64,000 nt of DNA from Pseudorasbora parva (GCF_024679245.1 NC_090195.1:10183993-10247992), one strand, 5' to 3'; shown: positions 11,899 to 23,775, numbered from the stretch's first letter. Numbers and translations are program-made. The notes: generated from the sequence alone by a model not told the origin.

Positions 11899-11970
11899 GA
11901 CTTGAGCTCCTTCGCCATGCCGTTCCTGGAAGGAGATGCGGAACATGTGAACAAGGACGGCGTGCACAAG
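11899..11970 (+). CDS. prkag2: AMPK gamma-2 (PRKAG2), coding exon 2
   Basis: After a CTCCGCAG acceptor, 24 codons read DLSSFAMPFLEGDAEHVNKD then GVHK, ending at a GTAACA donor (11971). DLSSFAMP-L-GD is the corresponding exon of mammalian PRKAG2. The exon is symmetric (phase 0 on both sides), so skipping it would keep the frame. The internal Met at 11917 is in frame and could serve as a start if transcription began inside intron 1. Confidence 0.93.
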
Positions 11971-12059
11971 GTAACACAACCACAACACGCACAAGGCTGA
12001 GCTAACAGTAAACAGTTTTGAAATATATCACTGTAGTGAAAAAGATATTACTGTTTGGG

Positions 12060-12200
12060 GAAAATGTTCTTTTAAAAGTAATGCGTTACAATATTGAGTT
12101 ACTATCCTAAAAAGTAACTAATTACAATACTTTGTTAATTCGTATGAAAAGTAATGTGACGTTACATTACTTTTTCTTACTTGGATAAGGCTCACTCTTT
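12060..12200. repeat. Fragment of a 'GTAATGCGTTAC'-type interspersed repeat
   Basis: Motifs AAAAGTAATGCGTTAC, TAAAAAGTAACTAATTAC and ACGTTACATTACTTTTTC are typical of an abundant fish hAT-like repeat. Ends were not delimited. Confidence 0.5.
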
Positions 12201-12260
12201 TGCAGGCCTGGTGGCCAGATTTACTAAACAGGGCAAATTAGCTTGAGAGCGCAATTCCAT

Positions 12261-12777
12261 TAGCATGACAAGCCAGACCCACATCAATATGTTTGGTCTG
12301 AAAACTCACCATTGACAGGGCTCAATTCGAGAGGTGGGATAAACGGTTGTCTTTCAAACTCCTTCTGCACGCAATTTGATAGCGCTTCAACGAAGGTAAA
12401 GCAGAGCTCGTTAAAAGATTAAACATTCGCTGTATCCGGTCGGCAAAACTCCGAACACATCTTACCTTTTTAAGAATGACTTCAGTGCCGTTCTTTGTTC
12501 TTTTCTCAGAGAAAAGCTTAACTCCAAGTCTTCCAGAGTCGCAGTCAAAGGCTGATTTCGAAAGACCGCTGTTCGCCAGCTTCTGTGTTTACTAGTAGCA
12601 CGCAAACGCAACTTGGCCTTCATTATGTTAAGCCTCCGCCCACCGACTCTATACACGATGTGATTGGCCTGACCAGAGTTTGGTTTTTACAGCTCAGAAC
12701 TGTATTGAGAGTTGCTAGACGACACTCGCGGCAGATTAGATTTGCTGCTGCTAGGGTGCGTCTAGATTTCTAGGCTA
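12261..12777 (-). mobile_element. Non-autonomous DNA transposon with RecQ-helicase-like fragment, copy 2
   Basis: Inverted relative to copy 1 and 517 bp long. It starts TAGCATGACAAGCCAGACCC and ends ATTTCTAGGCTA. A perfect 9-bp duplication, CAATTCCAT, flanks it (12252-12260, 12778-12786). The minus strand again reads LEDLELSFSLRKEQRTALKS, and a frame change interrupts it before the P-loop region. It lies in prkag2 intron 2, about 300 bp after exon 2. Confidence 0.87.
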
Positions 12778-12807
12778 CAATTCCATAAATGAAAGTGGAC
12801 TGTTATC

Positions 12808-13140
12808 AATCAATCAATCAACTTTATTTATATAGCACTTTTACAATGACGATTGTTTCAAAGCAGCTTCACAGTGCCAAACAGGACAATATTGCAACAA
12901 AATTTGATTTTGGCTGTAAAGTCGTTCTGGAGAAATCTGATGTTATCAGCTTATTTTAATTTATCATATAGCGACAATGTTGGCAGATCAGTATTATAGT
13001 TTATAGAATTTAATTAGACCTAATTAATTAATTTTATTTGTATTTAGTTTAATAACTTAAATCATAATTTTAGTGTCCCCAACTGAGCAAGCCAAGCCAA
13101 AGGCGACAGTGGCAAGGAACCAAAACTCCATGGGGTTATG
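12808..13140. repeat. Interspersed repeat (TATATAGCACTTTTACAATG... family)
   Basis: The start (ATCAATCAATCAACTTTATT, then TAGCACTTTTACAATG and CAAAGCAGCTTCACAGTG) and end (GTCCCCAACTGAGCAAGCCA, GGCGACAGTGGCAAGGAACC) are recognisable parts of a common fish retroelement-like repeat. Class uncertain. Confidence 0.55.
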
Positions 13141-13721
13141 CACGTGATGTACTGGCGACGTGCAATTGAATGAACACAGATGCAGCCATATATACTGTAT
13201 ATTCCATATATAACTGGGAAGTTTGGCTCAACTGCTTCAAATTCAGAGAAAGTGTAGTGTGAAAAATGATATCAAATTAAAGAGTGCATGTTTTGCCTTT
13301 TTAGATTCAGTATTATAGTGAGCTGTGATGGGTAAAAGAAAGTGAAAAGGCTGTTGAAATGCGATGAGATTAACAATGCAGATTCATTCCATTTGTTGTT
13401 GGCTGTCTGAAAGCTGCTGAACCCTCAATGTCCTCAATCTCTGCAGTCACTCCGATGGGATATGAGTCTGCTCTAGTAACCTGATTTGTAATAATGTCTA
13501 CCATGGTACTTTTTGTCTGTACTGACCTCTCATTGGATTTACAGTCCAGCAATGTGCATGCATTTACTGAATGCTTGCTATGGATTTAATTGTGTACATA
13601 ATAAGCAACCACAATATATGTTTCCAGGTCGCAGAAAGTATTTGGACTACTCAATATCAAACCAAGTGACATTTATTTTAAAGACAGCCCAAGCATCATT
13701 TTCAAGAAGTGTTTTTGTTAA

Positions 13722-14393
13722 AGGGATAGTTCACCCAAAAATTATTATCCCATGATTTTCTCACCCTCAAGTCATCCTATGTGTAATAGATATTCTTCTT
13801 TCAGACAAATACAATCTGAGTTATATTAAAAAATGTTCTGGCTAATCCAAGCATTGTAATTGCAGTGAATTGCAGCCCGAAATTCGAAGCCCCCAAAAAA
13901 TCCATAATTTATAAAAGTAATCCACATTCCAAACAGGGGGTTAATAAAGGCCTTCTGAAGCAAAGCCATGGATTAGTGTAAGAAAAATATCCAATTATAT
14001 CCAAATATCAATATTCAAATCGATGTAGCGTAAGTATTTTTTAACTGTGAGAGGTGTTACACTTTCTCTGTAAGTTGAATACAAAATGCGGTCTGTTGGA
14101 AGCTAGATATTTTACTTCATAAAGTTTTAAATATGGATATTTTTCTTACAAAAACCCATCGCAGAAGGCCTTTATTAACCATCCGGAGCCATATGGATTA
14201 CTTTTACAATGGAGGAATGCACTTTTTTGGGGTTTCAAATTTCGGGCTGCCATTATAAAGCTTGGATTAGCCAGAACATTTTTTAATATAACTCCCATTG
14301 TATTTTTCTGAAAGAAGAAAGTCATATATACCTAGGATGGCTTGAGGGTGAATAAATCATGGGGTAATCTTCATTTTTGGGTGAACTATCCCT
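13722..14393. mobile_element. TTAA-flanked MITE, 'GGGATAGTTCACCC' family, complete copy
   Basis: Inverted ends AGGGATAGTTCACCCAAAAA and TTTTTGGGTGAACTATCCCT, flanked by TTAA at 13718-13721 and 14394-14397. 672 bp, no transposase. TTAA targets suit piggyBac or Kolobok transposases. Confidence 0.9.
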
Positions 14394-14399
14394 TTAAGA

Positions 14400-15170
14400 C
14401 CAGCTTTCTGTATAGCTTATGAGTGAAGCTTTTAATCCGAATGCTTCTCTGTGCCTCTGTAATTGTAGTCATTAAGCTTAACTCATATTGGTGAGTAACT
14501 CAGGATCTGCTCTTCAGTCGTTACCTTTGTAAACATTCCCAAGAAATTCTGGGAAATCATCTGGCAATCAATCACACATAGAGGCCTGCGAGGCAAGGCT
14601 ATAGAAGGAGATAAATCTCCTGACAGGTCTCAGAGTGGTGTTTTTCATTCAGTCCCTCCTATCTGTTGTTGAAAGTGAGTTTCTCTGAATCTGAAGGGCC
14701 CTTTTGAAGCTTTGGAGGGTCTGGAATACAAATTTTATGTTTTTATTTGTGAGCACTCAGGATATTAGCTAATATTTCTCCTTGTTCAACAGATGTTTCA
14801 TTAACCCTCGACAAGGTCAATGCAGAATCACTGGTGTGTGGGCGAACATTTGTGTGCAAATGAAATGCAAAGTGTTGTTCAAATGTTTGCCACAAGAATG
14901 CCTTTCTGGATCAGAGCCAAATACGGGAAGTGGGAATTGAAAGGTAGAAAATTGCTGCGTCAGTATGTTTCACTTATCTCATGATCAAACAGGACCATGA
15001 AAACTCAACGTCAGTGAAGACGTTTTTCCATTGGCTCTTCAACACAGAAACAAGTCAAATGTTTCCATGACAACGAGTGTCTCCGAATAAAAAAGTTATT
15101 CCTTTTGTTAAATGTACAAAGCAAAGTTTTTCTTTCATCTTAGTCTTGCATGGTCTTCAGTAACAGACTT
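14400..15170. other. prkag2 intron 2, unassigned stretch
   Basis: Moderately complex sequence without recognised repeat ends or exons. Confidence 0.45.
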
Positions 15171-15174
15171 TTAA

Positions 15175-15398
15175 AGTTCAAATAAAGATGAAAATTCTTT
15201 CATCATTTACTCACCTTCATGTCATTCCAAACTGGCAAAGACCTTCTTGTGTGTGTGTGTGTGTGTATGTGTGTGTGCATTTATTTAAATCTATTTATGT
15301 TTTATTTTATTTCAGCTTTATTTAATAGTTTTAGGTAACAACACTGCATGAGCGTGAGTAAATGGTGACAGAATGTTCCTTTTGAGTGAACTGTCCCT
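15175..15398. mobile_element. TTAA-flanked MITE, divergent short copy
   Basis: Left AGTTCAAATAAAGATG after TTAA (15171-15174); right TTTTGAGTGAACTGTCCCT before TTAA (15399-15402). It contains ACTCACCTTCATGTCATTCC, typical of the family, and a short GT run (15247-15279). Confidence 0.7.
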
Positions 15399-15452
15399 TT
15401 AACTTTGCAGACGTCAACTACAAATCCCACTTTGTTGTATTCTGAGAGTGAG

Positions 15453-15486
<34 letters not shown>

Positions 15487-15498
15487 GGGGGGGGGGGG
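15453..15498. repeat. (TG)n followed by a G tract
   Basis: TG repeat to about 15483 and then a run of about 15 G. G tracts like this are prone to sequencing error. Confidence 0.9.
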
Positions 15499-15883
15499 TG
15501 TCTAGTTATGTAGTGTGTTTAGGTATACAGTATTGTGAGGTATTTATGCCACTGTGTGAGCTTCTCTGATTTAACAAAAGCCTCTTGACAAAACAAGGCC
15601 ATCTGTTCTTTTGGCTGTCTAAACAGTTCTCAGTGGCTTTGTCTGGCTGTTTTTGCTGTGTGAAATTCCCATGTGAATGAACTGAAAAACATCAAGGACT
15701 CACAATGTATGTTATGACGTCTCTTCATTCAATATCTCAATGTTTGTCTGACCTTGAAACATATCTTCAATGGACAGCAAGCATAAAACAGTACACAGTG
15801 ATGACTTTAAAAATGCTTTGTCCGTTAGTTGACAATTTTGTGACTATTCTTGAATGTATAAAAAGATTAATCAAAGGTTCATG

Positions 15884-17038
15884 TAGGGCTGGGCGATATG
15901 GCCAAAATTTCATATCCCGATATAGCTCATTTGATATCCCGATAACGATATACATAACGATATAGCAACCTTTCTATTAATTCAGTTTATGAATAGTCTA
16001 TACAAAATTGCAATGTGGAAATGCAGTTTGAAATGATATACAAAACAAATAAAGGTAGTATGGACTACATTTTTATTTTATTTAGAACCTTTTTTTAAAG
16101 CAAGACTGTTAGTAAAGTTAACACCTGCCTAGGGATGTTAACCGATGACCGTTTGACCGATGGCTGACCGTATCCACGCTAACCGATCAAAGTTGTCGGT
16201 TAAAATAAATAAAAAAGTGATCTCTAAATTAGGCTATTATAGACAGTGGACTAAACGCTACTACAGTTGGCCGTCTCATTCCAAAATCTTTTTGTGTGAT
16301 TGAACATATTCCTCGCACTCAATTTTTCATAACTCGCCTGTTTGTACTTAATAAACCAATAAAAACATTTGGCGCGAGGTCACAGCGTTTGGGTTTGCGC
16401 GCTCACAAGGTTTGCAAAAAGTAAACACTCGAGGTTAGAGCCAGGGCAGACGACAGTATGAAGCGTGCATTTCGCTTAAGATGGGCTTACATTTGGAAAT
16501 ATATTACATCTTCATTTCAGTGGTAACACATAAGGTGTTGATCGTCTTTCTTTATTATTGTTAGCAGTAACGTTACCTCAAACTAAAGCGGCGTCTCTTC
16601 GGAGCTGTCATTTTCTTAAATGAGCCGCGGCAATGATTCAAATGAGCTTCTAAGGCTGGACAAACGCCTTTATTTTCAACGCGATCACCTTGTACCCAAA
16701 CCATTTCGAAACTAAGGAGCCATCTGTCCTCTGATTACAAACAAGCTCCTCTGCGGCGCGTTTGCGGGACTCGTGTTTCGCTTTGTGGGGGATTTTAAAA
16801 AAGTGACGTGAGTGGAAGGGAGGCTGCAGCGCGCGTGTGTGTGTGTGAGTGAGAGAGCGAGAGAGAGACAGAGGGAGCGCGTTTATGTATTGCATGGGCA
16901 TGCCGTGGCGTGAGGTGCATCTTGACGTAAAATTCTGCCATAAACGCCTTATCGTGGCGTAAGCGATAGAGCCTTATATAAAACGATAGACATTTTCTAT
17001 CGTCCAGACGATATATTTCGTCATATCGCCCAGCCCTA
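15884..17038. mobile_element. Non-autonomous hAT-like element ('GGGCTGGGCGATATG' family)
   Basis: Starts TAGGGCTGGGCGATATGG and ends CATATCGCCCAGCCCTA, with an exact 8-bp duplication GGTTCATG (15876-15883, 17039-17046). 1,155 bp with subterminal CGATA repeats on both sides. A patch at about 16130-16215 (ACCGATGACCGTTTGACC) resembles a separate hAT end, so it may be composite. No transposase frame was recognised. Confidence 0.9.
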
Positions 17039-17329
17039 GGTTCATGTCATTGTTCTGTGATGTAAAATCTCACAGGTCGATATATCTCTCATGGCTCAAA
17101 AGTGTATTGTTTCATTCATAAAATGGTGCATATGACTTGTTAAAAACCTTAAATAAAGATTCGAATCAGCGTATTGATTTATGATTCGGATCGCCAATGT
17201 CACGTGATTTCAGCAGTTTGGCAGTTTGGCAGTTTTACACGCGATCCGAATCATTAATGAAGATGCTGATTCATGACCGTTCAAATCTTTATTTGAGGAT
17301 TGAAAACAAACAAGGAAGAGAAGACAATG

Positions 17330-17627
17330 CTGAATAAAGTCGTAGTTTTTGTTTTTTTTGGACCAAAATGTATTTCCGATGCTTCAAGAGATTCTAATTA
17401 ACTAACTGATGTCACATATGGACTACTTTGATGATGTTTTTATTCCCTTTCTGGACATGGACAGTATAGTGTGCATACACTTTCATTGAAGCAACCGAAA
17501 CAGTCTCAGACTAAATATAAAATATCTTAAACTGTGTTCTGAAGATGAACGGAGGTCTTACGGGTGTGGAGCGACATTAGGGGGAGTCATTCATGACATC
17601 AATTTCATTTGTGGGTGATCTAACCCT
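17330..17627. mobile_element. TTAA-flanked MITE, partial copy related to 42805-43240
   Basis: It shares a long stretch with 42985-43240 (ATGCTTCAAGAGATTCTAAT, CATATGGACTACTTTGATGA, CTTTCTGGACATGGACAGTA) and ends AACCCT before TTAA (17628-17631). The left end is not identifiable. Confidence 0.75.
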
Positions 17628-17639
17628 TTAAGTAGACAT

Positions 17640-17740
17640 CTGACTGTAGTACTTTTACTTGTACTTGAGTAAAATTTAGCAAGGGGTATCTGTACTTTTA
17701 CTCAAGTAATGAAGCTGTATATACTCTGTCCGCCTCTGGT
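17640..17740. mobile_element. hAT-like terminal fragment ('ACTTTTACTCAAGTA' family)
   Basis: ACTTTTACTTGTACTTGAGT and CTGTACTTTTACTCAAGTAA ending near CCGCCTCTG match the terminal region of the complete element at 19068-20011. Truncated. Confidence 0.65.
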
Positions 17741-17924
17741 CATGGAGACATTGTGCTTTGGTTGTTGTGGCGAGGTTGATGATCGAGAGACATGGGAGGA
17801 GCGAGCGAGACCGGTACGTGATTGAGAATGAGCGTGAGAGGACTCATGAGAGGACTCGAGACCGGTGTTCCTCGCAGGTCGCTCTTCATTCTCCACAGTT
17901 GTCATACCTCATGACTAAATGTCA

Positions 17925-18120
17925 GTATATGACGTCAATATGATGTTGGCTTGGGATGTTGGCTCGACGTCGGATTTTGGAAAACAAATAAAGCTGACGT
18001 TGCTATTGGACGTCAAATTAACGCTGGAATTAGCCATTGAGATATCGTTCAATTTTGGTCACCTTACGTCGCAACCAAAATGTCAATGTCAATGATATTG
18101 TGTGCCTGCTGGGTTAGTAA
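17925..18120. repeat. Interspersed repeat with GACGT-rich motifs, upstream of exon 3
   Basis: Recurrent GACGTC/GACGT motifs (GTATATGACGTCAATATG, GCTCGACGTCGGATTTTGG, GGACGTCAAATTAACG) and a terminal GTGCCTGCTGGG suggest a fish repeat that ends about 100 bp before exon 3. Class not identified. Confidence 0.4.
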
Positions 18121-18213
18121 AGCGTAAATATTTTAGAACATATTTTTGTTGGAAACTACGTTGACTGGATAATGCTGTCATAATATTGTACTTTCATTTA
18201 TTTATTTCTCCAG

Positions 18214-18487
18214 GGGGAGCCTAGCTGCCGTTCAGCCAGCCCGACCAAAGCCTTTTTCAGTCGGGGTCCTTTTAGTCGGCCCTCTAGCCCCATGTCTGCT
18301 CCACCCCGGTCCAGAAACAGCCCTGGATCTCCCAAATCCATCTTCCCCTACTCCTCCAACAACGAGTCCTCGCCCAAGTGTTCACGTCGCCGCAGCTTCA
18401 CCGGAATCTTCCGTTCGTCCTCCAGAGAGTCCACAAATCCCTCTACGTCTCCTGTCAGCATCAAACTCTTCTCCCGGGCCAGGAAAG
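18214..18487 (+). CDS. prkag2: AMPK gamma-2 (PRKAG2), coding exon 3
   Basis: This 274-nt exon follows a TTTCTCCAG acceptor and ends in phase 1 at GTAAGA (18488). It encodes 91 residues rich in Ser, Pro and Arg, including [49 protein letters not shown] and FSRARK. These align with the mammalian gamma-2-specific stretches [29 protein letters not shown] and RRMSFSGIFRSSSKES. The region is expected to be unstructured. Several R-x-x-S and S-P sites suggest phosphorylation control (inference). It is the strongest single piece of evidence for PRKAG2 over PRKAG1 or PRKAG3, which lack this extension. Confidence 0.95.
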
Positions 18488-19059
18488 GTAAGACACATGT
18501 ATCGTCCATCTCTTAAACAGCTGCCAAAATGCTGAAAAAGCAGAAAAACGCAACATTTAAATCGGTCATATGATGACAAATCACATCACAAATCAAGTAT
18601 ATACAAAAATATATTTTTGTTGTAACATCATGTAAACAGTCTGACATTTGTACCTTAAAATCCCTAGTCCAAGTCCAGTATACACTATAGAAACTATTTC
18701 ATACCATATTGCTCTTTTCCACAAACATTGTGTTTCAAAAAGATAATCATAAATGTTTCTTGAGCACCAAAGCAGCATATTAGAAGGATTTCTAAAGGAT
18801 CATGTGAATGGATTAATGATGCTGAAAATTCATTAATTCAAGAGGCCCACAAGAAATTATGGCGGTCATCCATAAATGTAGTCAGTGAGAGATTTGTTGA
18901 TGAGCTGACTCACTCTTAACTAATTTGATTATGAATGTAACATTCATCCAAAGAATGTTTAATGTGAATCATTGTACCAGCATCCAGATACCAGCATCCA
19001 TATCCACTAAAATCTGCAATAAAAGATCAAAATATTTGTTGCCATTGGTGAGATGAGAT
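18488..19059. other. prkag2 intron 3, start
   Basis: No repeat ends or exons recognised. Confidence 0.4.
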
Positions 19060-19067
19060 GCTATGAA

Positions 19068-20011
19068 CAGAGGTGGTAAAAGTACTCAAAAGTTTTACTC
19101 GAGTGAAAGTATATATACCTAAATAAAAAAATACTCCAGTAAAAGTAGAAAGTCCTCCATTCAAACATCACTTGAGTAAAAGTACAAAAGTATCAGATTT
19201 AAAATGTACTCAAGTACCGAAAGTAAAAAGTAAATATTCAAATTACCTGTAAATATCAATAATTAAGCAGATAAAATCTTTTGGGACTGATATGCAATGC
19301 TTTAATTGAACAAATGATAAGATTAGATACTGCAATTAAGAATTTGTTAGATTTGCAATTAATAGGAGACAATGAAGCACCTTAACGCAGTATAGGGGTT
19401 AAACTTAAAATAGACATGTTCCATAACATTAGCTCCATAAAACAGATAAGGAGCAAGATAGTATTAACTAATTCAAAATTAATTCAAAAGCCATAACCAC
19501 AATGACATATTACGTAACAATTAGTTAATAGTCATGTGCCTCAACAAGTAGTCATACTATAATTTTGCCAATTGCTATGATTAATGATTAATTAAACAGA
19601 CAACTGAGGGTCGGAATGCATGCTTTGAATACATGAATTTACATTATTAGTTTATGTAATATGTTATAGGGAATTAATGATGTCAATAGCAATTCATATA
19701 TTACTTAATCTATTAATCATAGAGAATGTTCATTAGTTGCTGATGCAGTAATCATTTTCCAAGTCTATACCCGACTGGATCATCCATGACCGACCAGACC
19801 GGTTTGGAAATCAAGTGTAATAAATACTTAATACTTGGAGCGGGCATGGGGAAATGTATTGGAGTAAAAAGTAAACTTTGCCTTTAATATTGTAGTGGAG
19901 TAAGAGTAAAAGTAGATACAAATAAAATATACTCAAGTAAAGTACAGATCCCCGAAAAAAATACTTAAGTAAAGTATCAAAGTATTTTTACTTGATTACT
20001 TACCACCCCTG
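19068..20011. mobile_element. Non-autonomous hAT element ('CAGAGGTGGTAAAAGTACTC' family)
   Basis: Ends CAGAGGTGGTAAAAGTACTC and TGATTACTTACCACCCCTG, with an exact 8-bp duplication GCTATGAA (19060-19067, 20012-20019). 944 bp; multiple subterminal ACTCAAGTA/TACTTGAGT motifs. No transposase. Confidence 0.93.
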
Positions 20012-20019
20012 GCTATGAA

Positions 20020-21000
20020 TGCCATTATCACATCAGTGTGTGGTGTGAGTCAGCATTTAGTGAAACCTTTCACAGGTTGTCTGGGTCTGGCTCAGCCCGG
20101 GGTGTGTAATGATTCTGATAATCGTGCTGTGTGCTGATTTAATGGAGGCGTGGGTGTTTCTTAATGCATAAGACCCTGATAATGAATTCAGCTATCACAT
20201 ATGTTACCCACGTGAGTCTGATTTAATAACCAGAACCAAGAGGAAAGAGAGTGATATATAATAGCTGCTTTTAAGTTACATGTAAAACATATAAACTATT
20301 TAAAGTTTCCCAAGTATTCTATCTTAATATTTTTTAGTAGTTTAGTATTTTGTTCATTTGGGGTATTGTATTGTGATATACTGTATACTGTTATGATATA
20401 AAGTTACTGTTCGTGGTATACTGCAGGTTTGCCAAAACTCTATTAAATTATGTGTTACTCAAATGTGTTATCCGTGGTGTCTTTGTTGGTTGCGTTTAAA
20501 GAGATGAAGATGTTGAAGTGAAGATCATTTAGAAAGCATGCAGTTATTTTACTGCAACTTTGCTTTAAACTATCCATGTGACTTAGCATTTCAAATGACT
20601 GTTATTTAAACGCACACAAAACATTGTTGACACATAGTATTTTGGTGTTGTCTTTGGGTAGTCTGTTCAACAAGGAAAAGATTAATCAGCCGAAATTTAC
20701 TTCGTTCCCACACACTGACAGTGTAATCAATAATTATAAAATTAAAGCTTGTCTTGGAAGAAGTATGAAGTGACCTATAATTAGATGATTAAGAGTGATT
20801 ACGTGTATGCCTGAGTTTGAATGTGTGGGTATAACTGCTCTGTAGTACCGCAGTAAAGTTGTGAAAGTAGGTTAGGGCATGGATTTTATATTTACAAAAA
20901 ATAAAGACATTTTATAACATAAAAAAATAACAAATTAATAAACAATAAACAAATTATAATTCAAATAACATATAAATAATTTTAAAATAATTATTGAATT
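20020..21000. other. prkag2 intron 3, unassigned stretch
   Basis: No exon or repeat ends recognised. The last 120 bp are very AT-rich and lead into an AT microsatellite. Confidence 0.45.
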
Positions 21001-21024
21001 TATAAATATATACATTTATATTTG

Positions 21025-21026
<2 letters not shown>

Positions 21027-21095
<69 letters not shown>
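21027..21095. repeat. (AT)n microsatellite
   Basis: About 34 AT units. Confidence 0.95.
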
Positions 21096-21096
<1 letters not shown>

Positions 21097-21131
21097 TGTA
21101 AAAAATTATATGTCCAATAAGTTATGACAAC

Positions 21132-21385
21132 ATGGGGCGGCAGTGGCTCAGTGGTTCATGTAGATTGTCTACAAACCGGAAGGTTGGTGGTTCGATCACC
21201 GGTTCCACCTGACCAAGTGTCGAAGTGTCCATGAGCAAGACACCCAACCCCAGCTGCTCCCGACGAGCTGGATGGCACCTTACATGGCTGACATCGCCGT
21301 CGGTGTATGAATGGGTGAATGTGAGGCAAAAATGTAAAGCGCTTTGGATAAAAGCGCTATATAAATGCAGTCCATTTCCATTTAC
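21132..21385 (+). mobile_element. tRNA-derived SINE
   Basis: Begins GGGGCGGCAGTGGCTCAGTG (A-box TGGCTCAGTGG) and has a B-box GGTTCGATCAC at 21191-21201. It continues into GTGTCCATGAGCAAGACACC and ends with a tail, AAAGCGCTTTGGATAAAAGC then GCTATATAAATGCAG. This is a tRNA-type SINE with a LINE-like tail, not a functional tRNA. Confidence 0.85.
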
Positions 21386-21690
21386 AACATATGTTTTTAC
21401 ACTGTTTTAACTCATCAAAATAAGTTAAGAAATGTTAAACTTGTTTTTTATTTGTTATACAAGATTTTTTTTTTTATTAAGTCAGTTTAACATAATTTAA
21501 GTTGAAATAACTTAAACATCCAAGTCGATTGTACTGCAAAAGTTCAAAATATATATATATATATATATGCCTATATATATATTTTAAAATAATTTGAATG
21601 TATAAATATATAAACATACCTATTTAAACTTAAATAACATAAATGTATAAATAATTTTAAAATAATTATTTAATTTATACATTTTTGTTA

Positions 21691-23162
21691 TACAGTGCAT
21701 ATGGAAAGTATTCGCGGTGCTTCACTTTTACAATTTTTTCAGCCTTATTCCAAAAATGGATTACATTCCTTATTTTCCTCAAAATTCTACAAACAAAACC
21801 CCATAATGACAATGTGAAAGAAGTTTGTTTGAAATCTTTGCAAATGTATAAAAAAAAATTCACATAAGTATTCACAGCCTTTGCTCAATGCTTTGTTGAA
21901 GCACCTTTGGCATCAATTACAAGTCTTTTTGTGTATGATGCTACAAGCTTGGCACAACTTTTTTTTGGCCAGTTTCTTTGCAGGACCTCTAAAGTTCCAT
22001 CAGGTTGGAAGGGGAGCGTCGGTGCACAGTCATTTTCAGATCTCTCCAGAGATGTTCAATCGTGTTCAAGTCTGGGCTATGGCTAGCCCACTCAAGGACA
22101 TTCACACAACTTTGTTATCTTTGGCTGTGTGCTTAGGGTCGTCGTCCTGTTGGAAGATTAACCTTTGCCCCAGTCTGAGGTCTAGAGCACTCTGCAGCAG
22201 GTTTTCATCAAGGATGTCTCTGTCCATTGCTGCATTCATTTTCCCCTCGATCCTGACTAGTCTCCCAGTTCCTGCCACTGAAAAACATCCCCACAGCATG
22301 ATGCTGCCACCACCATGATTCACTGTAGGTATGGTATTGGCCTGGTGATGAGTGGTGCCTGGTTTCCTCCAGACATGACACTTGCCATTCAGCCCAAAGA
22401 GTTCAATCTTTGTTTCATCAGACTAGATAATTTTGTTTCTCATGGTCTGAGAGTCCTTCAGGTGCCTTTTGGCAAACTCCAGACAAGCTGTCATGTGGCT
22501 TTTACTGAGGAGTGGGTTCCATTTGGCCACTCTACCATACAGGCCTGATTGGTGGAGTGCTGCAGAGATGGTTGTTCTTCTGGGCAGTTCTCTTCTTTCC
22601 ACAGAGAAACGCTGGAGCTCTGTCAGAGTGAACATCAAGTTCTTGGTCACCTCCCTGACTAAGGCCTGACCAAGCGGACAGCTCTAGGAAGCTAGGAAGA
22701 GTCCTGGTGGTTCCAAACGTCTTCCATTTACGGATGATGGAGGCCACTGTGCTCATTGGGACCTTGAGCAATGCTGCAGAAATGTTCAAGTAAGAAATTC
22801 TGTACCCTTCCTTAGATCTGTGCCACTATACAATCCTGAGGTCTACAGACAATTCCTTGGACTTCATGACTGGGATTTTGCTCTGGCATACAATGTTAAC
22901 TGTGGGACCTTATATAGACAGGTGTGTGCCTTTCAAAATCATGTCCAATAAACTGAATTTACCACAGGTGGACTCCAATCAAGTTGTAGATACATCTCAA
23001 GGATGACCAGCGGGAACAGGATGCACCTGAGCTAAATTTTGAGTGGCATGGCAAAGGCTGTGAACACAGTGTTTTTTTGTTTGTTTTTAATACATTTGCA
23101 AAGATTTCAAACAAACTTCTTTCACTTTGTCATTATAGGGGTATTGTTTGTAGAATTTTGAG
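21691..23162 (-). mobile_element. Tc1/mariner-like transposon, family B, decayed and 3'-truncated
   Basis: The left end is TACAGTGCATATGGAAAGTA; the inverted right end is cut off inside its terminal repeat, at TTTGTAGAATTTTGAG (about 23150). The minus strand holds transposase fragments: GGGSIMLWGCFSVAGTG with FQQDDDPKHTA (22323-22102), an upstream KSHMTACLEFAKRHLKDS (22650-22423), and a helix-turn-helix-like piece (22789-22532). GGGS-M-WG and QQD--PKHT are Tc1-family transposase motifs. Frameshifts and stops break the gene. It joins directly to a family A fragment at 23163. Confidence 0.88.
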
Positions 23163-23775
23163 CCCTGCCCCATCGAGGCATGAACTCCACTAGACCCCTG
23201 AAGGTGTGCTGTGGTATCTAATACCAAGATGTTAGCAATAGATCCTTTAAGTCCTGTAAGTTGCGAGATGGGGCCTCTAAGGATTGAACTTGTTTGTTCA
23301 ACACATCCCACAGGTGCTCAACTGGATTGAGATCTGGGGAATTTGATGGGCAAGTCAAGACCTCAAACTCGTGCTCCTCAAACCATTCCTGAAGCACTTT
23401 TGCTTATTGGTAGGGTGTATTATCCTGTTGAAAGAGGCCACAGCCATCAGGGAATACCGTTTTCATGAAAGGGAGTACATGGTCTGCAACAATGCCTAGG
23501 TAGGTGGTATGTGTTAAAAAACATCCACATGGATGGCAGAACCCAAGGTTTCCAAGCAAAAAGTTGCCCAAAGCATCACACTGCCTCTGCTGGCTTGACT
23601 TTTTCCCATAGTGCATCCATGTGCCATATGTTCCCCAGATAAGTGACACACGCATCTGGCCATCCAGTGATTCACGTGATTCATCAGACCAAGCCACCTT
23701 TTTCCATTGCTCCTTAGTCCAGTTCTGATGCTCATTGTTGGCGCTTTTGGCGGTGGACAGGGTGCTTTTGTGTAG
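23163..23775 (-). mobile_element. Tc1/mariner-like transposon fragment, family A, catalytic part
   Basis: Minus strand: W(K)KVAWSDES, VMLWATFCLETLGSAIHV, LTHTTYLGIVADHVLPF and GCGLFQQDNTPYQ, matching the family A copy at 53786-54855 in reverse. WSDES and FQQDNTP hold the first two catalytic aspartates of the DDE triad. The end with the terminal repeat is missing at 23163 and the first third is missing beyond about 23775. Pseudogene. Confidence 0.85.

Noticed and set aside
21132..21215. tRNA gene
   Set aside because: A and B boxes are present but the sequence continues into a SINE body and tail.
21881..22318. 145-aa plus-strand frame
   Set aside because: It is antisense to the family B transposase and has no independent support.
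22102..22323. Transposase frame as an active gene
   Set aside because: The surrounding Tc1 element is full of frame breaks and has lost its right end.
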